Shown: positions 7,401 through 11,710 of the stretch, piece after piece
How the letters are laid out: every line of letters starts with the position of its first letter
Numbering within the stretch: position 1 is the first letter of the stretch
Assembly (NCBI GenBank): GCA_903837255.1
Contig: CAILTZ010000420.1
Span: 1-11,710, forward strand
Source: an uncultured Pirellula sp.
Lineage (GTDB): Bacteria > Planctomycetota > Planctomycetia > Pirellulales > Pirellulaceae
Length of the DNA: 11,710 nucleotides
Direction of reading: 5' to 3'
Notes under the pieces: generated by a model
What the model was told of the DNA's origin: nothing
The model's database searches: none
Seen by the model: the letters and a program-made list of their open reading frames with translations, nothing else
Position numbers and translations under genes: made by a program

Positions 7401-10400
7401 GACTGTCCTTTTGGATTCTTCGGGTGAATCGAGAGCAAGAGCCAGCGGCATCGGGCCGATTCGCTTTATTCGATCGCCTTTTTTCAACTTTTTCAATCCA
7501 TACTTTTGTCCCATGGATGGCCATGGGAATCGTTGTCGTAGTTTCTGTTTTGAGCAGAGCCAAACCGATCCCCGGAGGGTGGCTCATTTGGGTTATTACC
7601 ATCGCGATGGCGTTCGTCGCAATGGCTGTGATGTTCTTACCACGAATGATTGAGCAACAGAATTCCCCGCGTCCAGCCCTTTCGATCACGTCGATTGTTG
7701 CTTCGACCCTTTTGGTCTCGCCATTGATCGCTTGGGTGCTTCTTGAAATCGCCATGACGGTTGTATCGAACCCGCTGACGGGACCAAATCCGGATACTCT
7801 CTTTGCGCAGCTCGGGCTAGCCGGCTCGTACGCGGTCCCGATCCTCCTGGTGGCCATCGGTTTGATCTCGGTGGCTGCATCAAGACCCAGTCCGAATGTG
7901 GCTTTCGTCGCCGCGCTATTTTTGATGGTCAGCGTCGTCGCAGGTTACATGCTGATCCTTAAGTCCAATGGGGTTTACGTCCAATCGTGGATCGGGCTTT
8001 GTGCCATCCTGTCCGCAACGGCATCGATCTACAGTTTGGTCTGGCAGTTCTTCACATCGCGGGATACGCGTTCCGATGCATTGTTGCATTGGAACGGTAG
8101 ACCCGCTGCACAGGTCCGCAGCGACTGGCAAGCATCGCTAAGCCAAATCAGTGCTGGGTTCGCAACGGTCGGCTTGGTATTGATCGTTGGGATCGTCTTG
8201 GTTGCCGGGCCCTCCACAAGCGGGCTGGTTTGGGGGTCGTCGGGAATCTTGGCTTCGATCGCCTTCCACTTCTCGCAAGCATACAAACGCGATTCGAAAA
8301 TCGAATTTGGCCCCTGGATCGCTGCGGCTGGAGCAGCTGGGATGGGAATTGTCGCACCGAATTTCAGTGCGACAGCCGAGTCGCTCGGGGCCTCGGGTAT
8401 CGTGATCCTTGCCGCTGGGCTTGTCGTCGTACTAAACTCGATTCGAAATGCTCTGGTCGAGGGAAGTAGGGGTCAAGCCAATTCGAGGTATGCACTCTGG
8501 AGTGTTCTTGCGATCGCTACATGCATTAGCCTGAGGAACTTACTTAACCTTCCTCGGATTCCTGGGGCAGTTTGGAGCCAAAACGCTTGGTCGGTCGGGA
8601 TTCTAATCGGTGCTTGGGTCTTGGCTGCCGCGAATACTTGGTTCCATTCGGATCGATGGAGTTGGATCTGGAGCCTGCTGCTTGGCCAACTTGCTGGACT
8701 GATCTACTCCAATGGTTTCATGTTCAACGGAGGGCCGAATGGATCAACCGTTTCTGGTGCAATGTTGTTGCAAATCGCCATCATGGCCGGTTCGTCTGCA
8801 TTTGCGACGCTGAGCGGATTTGGTAGAAAGTCGCGCATTCCGTTGCTGCTAGGAACGTTGGTTGTGTTTTTCATCAGCGCCGTTTGGTTGATCGGAGCGC
8901 TGAGCATTGGTGGCACTACGAGAGCCGTATTGCCTTATGATTGGTTTGCTCTAGCGATCGGGGCATGCCTATTCGGAGGAGTCACCGGTTTTTGGAACTC
9001 TCGTTCGCGCGATGAGCACGGGGTGATCTATCTGAGTGGATTGTCTGGCGCCGTGTTGTTGTTGCAGTCGCTGGGATCCAATAGTGCGATCCTGTTTTGG
9101 GCGACGACCATTGTTTTAGGGGCTTATTGCCTAGGAACGAGTTTTCTATGGCGTGCAGGGGGACGCTTGCAGGATGAGTTGAGCAGTCTGCTACGTATTC
9201 CGAAAGTGGCAGACAAGCCGCCCTCGTTGCTCATTGTTCCGATGAATACCGCGCTGGCTATCGGAGTTGCCGTGTTGGGGGTCATCGCCCAGTTCACCCA
9301 AGAGGCGTCGAATTTCCGACTCCTCTCGGCCAATGCGATTATGGCCGTGGCTTTTGCCGTCGGTTTCTTAGCACGCTACGCCAGCTTCCGGATTTTCGGA
9401 AACCGAGACAGCTTGCCGACCACCATGCGAGTGTTGGCTCTGATGATTGGCGTGCTTTATGCAATCGCACTTTTCTGGCATATCCAACCCCTGAGTAGCT
9501 CGGGAATACAAAGGCTGGGTGTCTCTTCGCTCCCGCTGCTCCTGACGGCTGGGGTTTATGGTTTCGGACTGATCAAATGGTTTGGGGGCAAGGAGGAGTG
9601 GGAGTGGGCCGGGAGCATCGTCGTGCCATGGCTCGTCGGGCTATCCATTCTCGTCGGAGTATTGTTTGTCGGGATCGAGTTCCAACTGCACTTGGTGAAT
9701 CGTTCGATACCGTTTGATGCCTATACGGTAATTTGCATGATTCTGAGCCTACTGATCGCTGGCGGTTTGTGCTTGGCCGCAGCGTTGCTCCCGGGTCGAG
9801 ATCCGCTCGGTTTGTCCGAGCGTGGTCGGGAGGTCTATGTTTATGCAGCGCAAGCCATATTGGTGTTGATGATCGTTCACTTGCGAATATCTTTGCCGTT
9901 CCTCTTTGCCGGGTGGTTGCAAAGCATCTGGCCACTGCTGGCTGTGGCTATTGGGTTTTCAGGGATTGCGTTTGCGGAATGGTCGCAACGTCGAGGACTC
10001 CATGTACTTGCAAACCCGCTTCGCAACAGTGGCAGTTTGCTCCCCTTACTACCAATTATCGGCTCGTGGGCCGTCCCGTCGAGTATCGATAACGGGGTGA
10101 CGTTGTTTGCCTCAGCGATTGGATACGGTTTGTTTGGGTACCTGCGTACCTCGCCAGGCTTTATCACGACAAGTATTGTTTGTGCCAACGTTGCCTTTTG
10201 GCAAATACTCCAACGCAACGATTTCTCGTTTGCTCAGCATCCGCAACTCTGGGTGATCCCTCCGGCTCTGTGCGTATTTACTGCCGGTCAAATATTCAAG
10301 CAACGGCTAACGACCCAGCAGTTGGCGATGATCCGCTACCTATCGATCGGATCGATCTACGTTGCCTCCACGAGCGAGATCTTCTTACAAGGGATCGCCA

Positions 10401-10684
10401 AGGCACCGTGGTTGCCGATCGTGCTGGCGATTTTGTCGGTGCTTGGGATCCTCTTTGGCATCGCTGCGAGGATCCGATCAATGCTCTGGCTCGGATCGAT
10501 GTTCCTGTCGGTAGCGATGTTCAGCATCCTCTGGTATGCAGCAGTCGACTTGGATCAAACATGGCTTTGGTATGTCTGCGGCATCGTGCTCGGAGCGACG
10601 ATGCTGTTCGTCTTTGCCATGTTTGAGAAACGCCGCGAGAACCTCAAGCGAATCATGAGCGACATGCAATCCTGGGAGGAGTGA
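4469..10684 (+). CDS. Giant polytopic membrane protein with N-terminal zinc ribbon, function unknown
   Basis: One uninterrupted frame of 2071 residues, here started at ATG 4469 because GGGGAG sits 7 nt before it; GTG 4448 would add seven residues. Order of parts: a membrane helix (about 2-28); a four-cysteine motif with Cys37, Cys40, Cys51 and Cys54 (CKKC, ten residues, CRFC) that looks like a zinc ribbon; a short helical piece (about 61-100); a Pro/Ala/Val-rich linker (about 101-189); then, from about residue 207 to the end, an almost continuous run of hydrophobic segments. I count by eye about 55-58 in this part. The only sizeable polar break is at about 840-902. The tail ends in a basic/acidic stretch (KRRENLKRIM, SWEE). 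The beginning of the membrane part (WGELIGGLLIVCCSTALVIS) resembles the general style of bacterial DUF2157/DUF2339 multi-helix proteins, but I cannot confirm membership. No transporter, enzyme or receptor motif is evident. It is divergent from the sigma/kinase unit and meets the next gene stop-to-stop. Confidence 0.9.
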   Translation: MGWIIAVAFGILVWAAVGHALWLIMTLPFSSRQQKPCKKCKQTIGIEDKACRFCGWSSVPVDLQQSILICHQALNAALSRGLIDQEMMKRGSEILENLKKPAIDPPKTGSVPSLPPDMIVTQTPSQFPSVPKSHAPQKQQLEVARTSVVATPPAEAVPVVAVPKAPEAHALDREYEPARPAVAPKKEPTRTWSQLLSAFMEESNIRWGELIGGLLIVCCSTALVISFWENIASRPWLKFSVFTGINASIFGLGLYAWHRWKLPMTSKGILVIGMMQLPLNFLAFALFTMGKPWDWTTVAGEVVSMAILGYLAYLAAKILTPTTVGLSACTPVIFGLANLLIRRTVDQGASDPLLYAWALGLFALYTLAIAMSRRPLIEESQGRFGPALAFFAIATFGLLLSSGLLLRCSGHPVDTFRNLSPMLALFAAPALLMSLDIGKRIEKQSNLTVPMILLGTLAIAMSGIGLLFSWPAPALMVSTGLGLLVLIAVAAIVLTNSRFVDPASLIVSFLVVLAFYGFTGKIDWMNHSSETLVKVLATPDTGFIWVGYSVCCALVSLLLTRLNKPTGALAILRSAAVSGVLGTIVLTAFGFGREAYSASLGSIYGLYAISAFALGTVRRKPSLEVVGIVFLLAAAFQWVVIGRSDFDGLTRMYAFFFAVSVCLLVFMMIRNAFGYTAHQEQPSSIAATASLVAISLIALFFISENQPAFSSNRLTAATLLWFVFAWLQQQRIFWQITQGVGIASVLSRVVQTCMLADWWLDEPSLLARAFFHPTFLQYVALALLVCGILLVLLHELLRRNWGSISDKLVGALKDMHDSSVARVAIASGTILTLGVMVYGAVPGVTQELIPRNASMDSELISYVQAGATLERYVPKLESLELAGIPHAAASWGRESNGYRVWGLPPITAAWAMSLCALLALCWNLVQTKDRAWRNCAGLFAATGISLWYPLASLAEPGVASASALRWLTAGAFFLVCLGLSFWILRVNREQEPAASGRFALFDRLFSTFSIHTFVPWMAMGIVVVVSVLSRAKPIPGGWLIWVITIAMAFVAMAVMFLPRMIEQQNSPRPALSITSIVASTLLVSPLIAWVLLEIAMTVVSNPLTGPNPDTLFAQLGLAGSYAVPILLVAIGLISVAASRPSPNVAFVAALFLMVSVVAGYMLILKSNGVYVQSWIGLCAILSATASIYSLVWQFFTSRDTRSDALLHWNGRPAAQVRSDWQASLSQISAGFATVGLVLIVGIVLVAGPSTSGLVWGSSGILASIAFHFSQAYKRDSKIEFGPWIAAAGAAGMGIVAPNFSATAESLGASGIVILAAGLVVVLNSIRNALVEGSRGQANSRYALWSVLAIATCISLRNLLNLPRIPGAVWSQNAWSVGILIGAWVLAAANTWFHSDRWSWIWSLLLGQLAGLIYSNGFMFNGGPNGSTVSGAMLLQIAIMAGSSAFATLSGFGRKSRIPLLLGTLVVFFISAVWLIGALSIGGTTRAVLPYDWFALAIGACLFGGVTGFWNSRSRDEHGVIYLSGLSGAVLLLQSLGSNSAILFWATTIVLGAYCLGTSFLWRAGGRLQDELSSLLRIPKVADKPPSLLIVPMNTALAIGVAVLGVIAQFTQEASNFRLLSANAIMAVAFAVGFLARYASFRIFGNRDSLPTTMRVLALMIGVLYAIALFWHIQPLSSSGIQRLGVSSLPLLLTAGVYGFGLIKWFGGKEEWEWAGSIVVPWLVGLSILVGVLFVGIEFQLHLVNRSIPFDAYTVICMILSLLIAGGLCLAAALLPGRDPLGLSERGREVYVYAAQAILVLMIVHLRISLPFLFAGWLQSIWPLLAVAIGFSGIAFAEWSQRRGLHVLANPLRNSGSLLPLLPIIGSWAVPSSIDNGVTLFASAIGYGLFGYLRTSPGFITTSIVCANVAFWQILQRNDFSFAQHPQLWVIPPALCVFTAGQIFKQRLTTQQLAMIRYLSIGSIYVASTSEIFLQGIAKAPWLPIVLAILSVLGILFGIAARIRSMLWLGSMFLSVAMFSILWYAAVDLDQTWLWYVCGIVLGATMLFVFAMFEKRRENLKRIMSDMQSWEE

Positions 10685-11296
10685 TTATGGCTTCGCTGGA
10701 ACGATCGTCTCGGAGGATTTGTTGGCTGGAACGCTGGGGCCAACCGATACGACAATCGCACCGTCAGCAAGAACCATACCAGGTTTTAGATCTGAAACCC
10801 CGTCCCACACATTCGACGGCCTGCTACTGATCACCTGATTGCTGTAGGCAGGTTGTGAATAGATGGGTGTCGAATAGCTAGGTGCGGAATAGACTCGCAT
10901 TGAGTTACCCCTCGAATAGTAGCTAGGTGCAGAGTAATAGCTAGGTGCAGGATAGCGGTAGGCTCCCGAAGAGTAACCGAGCGACGATCCATAAGGATAC
11001 CCACCATAAGGAAAGGAACTCATTCCAAAACCGCCCAAGCCGCCGTAGCCGATCCCAAAGCCAATGCCGCCAGAGTAAATTCCGCTACCGGAATAGTGAT
11101 GATGTTGACTGCCTGAATGAGCACCCATCCCAGTAGAATGCCCGCCAGCATGCCCGCCAGCGTGCCCGCCACTATGCCCGCCTGCATGTCCGCCAGCGTG
11201 GCCCTGGGCTTGCAATGGCAAACTTTGGCAAGTCATCACCAACATCGCCAGCGCCCCAATCGTCACGGTTCGCAAAAATGATATGCACGTTTTCAT
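10685..11296 (-). CDS. Exported Gly/His-rich, Tyr-rich low-complexity protein
   Basis: A 203-residue protein. The start ATG 11296 is chosen because AGGAG lies 8 nt before it and because a standard signal peptide then follows: MKTC, a hydrophobic core (VTIGALAMLVM) and likely cleavage after LPLQA (residue 30). An earlier in-frame ATG at 11341 would add 15 residues and spoil the signal. The mature part begins with four-residue repeats of the GHAG/GHSG type (32-53), then a His cluster (HHH at 65-67), a Gly/Tyr/Phe-rich stretch (69-112), and repeats of APSYY/APSY (about 117-151). It closes with a more ordered segment containing NVWDGVSDLKPGMVLADGAI (162-181). The His repeats could bind metal ions and the Tyr/Gly part suggests an envelope or matrix component; both are inferences from composition. 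I do not recognise a named family. Its TAA (10687-10685) directly abuts the TGA of the giant gene. Confidence 0.85.
   Translation of the reverse strand: MKTCISFLRTVTIGALAMLVMTCQSLPLQAQGHAGGHAGGHSGGHAGGHAGGHSTGMGAHSGSQHHHYSGSGIYSGGIGFGIGYGGLGGFGMSSFPYGGYPYGSSLGYSSGAYRYPAPSYYSAPSYYSRGNSMRVYSAPSYSTPIYSQPAYSNQVISSRPSNVWDGVSDLKPGMVLADGAIVVSVGPSVPANKSSETIVPAKP
10875..10948 (-). repeat. Three copies of an 11-bp element encoding APSY
   Basis: The plus-strand form TAGCTAGGTGC occurs at 10875-10885, 10920-10930 and 10938-10948. On the minus strand each copy encodes the Ala-Pro-Ser-Tyr core of the tyrosine-rich part. The last two copies are 18 bp apart, encoding APSYYS-type units. Confidence 0.8.
11138..11203 (-). 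repeat. Tandem 12-bp repeats encoding GHAG/GHSG units
   Basis: This stretch encodes residues 32-53 of the exported protein, made of consecutive four-residue units (Gly-His-Ala-Gly or Gly-His-Ser-Gly), each 12 bp, with mostly synonymous drift between copies. Six His residues are spaced exactly four apart, plus a further His-rich patch beyond. Such tracts expand and contract easily by slippage. Confidence 0.85.
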
Positions 11297-11304
11297 CACT
11301 CCAA

Positions 11305-11309
11305 CTCCT
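11305..11309 (-). promoter_or_regulatory. Ribosome binding site for the Gly/His-rich protein gene
   Basis: Read on the minus strand, AGGAG lies 8 nt upstream of ATG 11296. This supports that start over the in-frame ATG at 11341. A second GGAG lies only 2 nt from the ATG and is less likely to be used. Confidence 0.65.
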
Positions 11310-11407
11310 ATGCACCTGTGGTGCGCCAAAAACAAAAACATCAGTCCAAACGCGTCTGGTCAACAAGACCATCGTCCAAGGTAGATTTTATTCCTAGCTT
11401 GCCATGA

Positions 11408-11442
11408 CGAATATCAACTAATTACGCCTTATTGCGTATTCG
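11408..11442. other. Overlapping inverted repeats upstream of the Gly/His-rich gene
   Basis: TACGC (11423-11427) and GCGTA (11434-11438) form a 5-bp stem with a 6-nt loop. CGAATA (11408-11413) and TATTCG (11437-11442) form a second, wider pair that shares bases with the first. They lie about 110-145 nt upstream of ATG 11296 and could be an operator, or could be chance in AT-rich DNA. Confidence 0.3.
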
Positions 11443-11629
11443 ACCTTAGTACCTCCATCGGTAACTAGGCTGGGTGAACCAAAATGAAACAAAGTTCGCC
11501 TCCCCGAATCCCTACCCTAACCATTTCGCCTTGGCAAGTTTGGCAAGACACTTAGGATTACTCTACAGGGAGATGATCTTTCCCTGCATTCACCGTCGTC
11601 CACTCAATACAAAATGGAGTCCGGCTCAA

Positions 11630-11710
11630 ATGGTTCAACACAAGAAACGCTTGCGGCTAATGCAAATCTTTGCAGTCGTTGGGAGTCTGATGCTAGGCAA
11701 CCAAGTGCAG
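11630..11710 (+). CDS. Start of a probable exported protein (3' end outside window)
   Basis: From ATG 11630 the frame is open to the window end (27 codons). It begins MVQHKKRLRL, then a hydrophobic stretch (MQIFAVVGSLML) and GNQVQ, which has the basic-then-hydrophobic pattern of a signal peptide or N-terminal anchor. GGAG (11616-11619) lies 10 nt upstream, which is acceptable. An in-frame ATG at 11573 would add 19 residues, but its purine-rich tract touches the ATG with no spacer, and the signal pattern fits 11630 better. The function cannot be seen. Confidence 0.5.
   Translation, partial: MVQHKKRLRLMQIFAVVGSLMLGNQVQ

Larger units (their letters stand above)
11297..11629. promoter_or_regulatory. 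Divergent intergenic region between the Gly/His-rich gene and the gene at the right edge
   Basis: About 333 nt with no convincing gene. The part from about 11380 to 11440 is AT-rich, as expected for promoters. On the minus strand, TTGATA (about 11413-11418) and TAAAAT (about 11386-11391) resemble -35 and -10 boxes, but their spacing (21 nt) is too long to call them. A direct repeat, TTGGCAAG at 11531-11538 and 11540-11547, and inverted repeats near 11408-11442 are the only other structure I see. Confidence 0.4.

Noticed and set aside
7159..7857. 232-residue open frame on the minus strand inside the giant gene
   Set aside because: The giant frame is continuous and strongly membrane-like across this stretch; the antisense product is low in structure and begins at no visible ribosome site.
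4469..10684. Giant gene as an artefact of joined neighbouring genes
   Set aside because: There is no internal frame change and composition and membrane character are even throughout, so it reads as one real gene, although an old fusion remains possible.
11297..11341. ATG 11341 as start of the Gly/His-rich protein
   Set aside because: It would place 15 extra residues before a good signal peptide, while AGGAG with 8-nt spacing precedes ATG 11296.
11531..11560. TTGGCAAG repeats as a sigma-54 promoter
   Set aside because: The -24 TTGGCA is present, but no GC-containing TTGC-type -12 box lies at the required spacing.

Overview
The window looks like chromosomal DNA of a planctomycete, probably Pirellulaceae (Rhodopirellula-like). 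This rests on protein character: a short ECF sigma factor with the DPSDLVQQT signature common in that phylum, placed directly upstream of a membrane-anchored Hanks-type Ser/Thr kinase; a very large polytopic membrane protein; and a Gly/His/Tyr-rich exported protein. No search was run, so the taxonomy is an inference. I see no mobile element, CRISPR array, rRNA or tRNA.

Layout from left to right. (1) 1-1866, plus strand: the C-terminal end of an RND efflux pump (HAE-1/AcrB-like) overlaps an outer-membrane factor lipoprotein of the TolC/OprM/NodT type. This is the downstream end of a tripartite efflux operon whose beginning lies outside the window. (2) 4125-1928, minus strand: a two-gene unit, ECF sigma factor then Ser/Thr kinase, separated by 83 nt. 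The kinase has a complete catalytic domain followed by about six transmembrane helices and no evident extracytoplasmic sensor domain. No anti-sigma factor is visible. (3) 4126-4468: a divergent control region with C-tracts and short tandem repeats. (4) 4469-10684, plus strand: one uninterrupted gene for a protein of 2071 residues, with an N-terminal membrane helix, a four-cysteine zinc-ribbon motif, a Pro/Ala-rich linker and then roughly 55-58 further hydrophobic segments. (5) 11296-10685, minus strand: an exported Gly/His-rich and Tyr-rich low-complexity protein, whose stop codon directly abuts that of the giant gene. (6) 11630-11710, plus strand: the first 27 codons of what looks like another exported protein, cut by the window edge.

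Working together: the efflux pair forms one export machine. The sigma factor and kinase probably form a phosphorylation-controlled transcription switch, as known for ECF43-type sigma factor/kinase pairs in Vibrio and Xanthomonas. The giant gene is transcribed divergently from the sigma/kinase unit and is a candidate partner or target of it, but only its position supports this. The giant membrane protein and the sigma/kinase pair are the items most worth following up.
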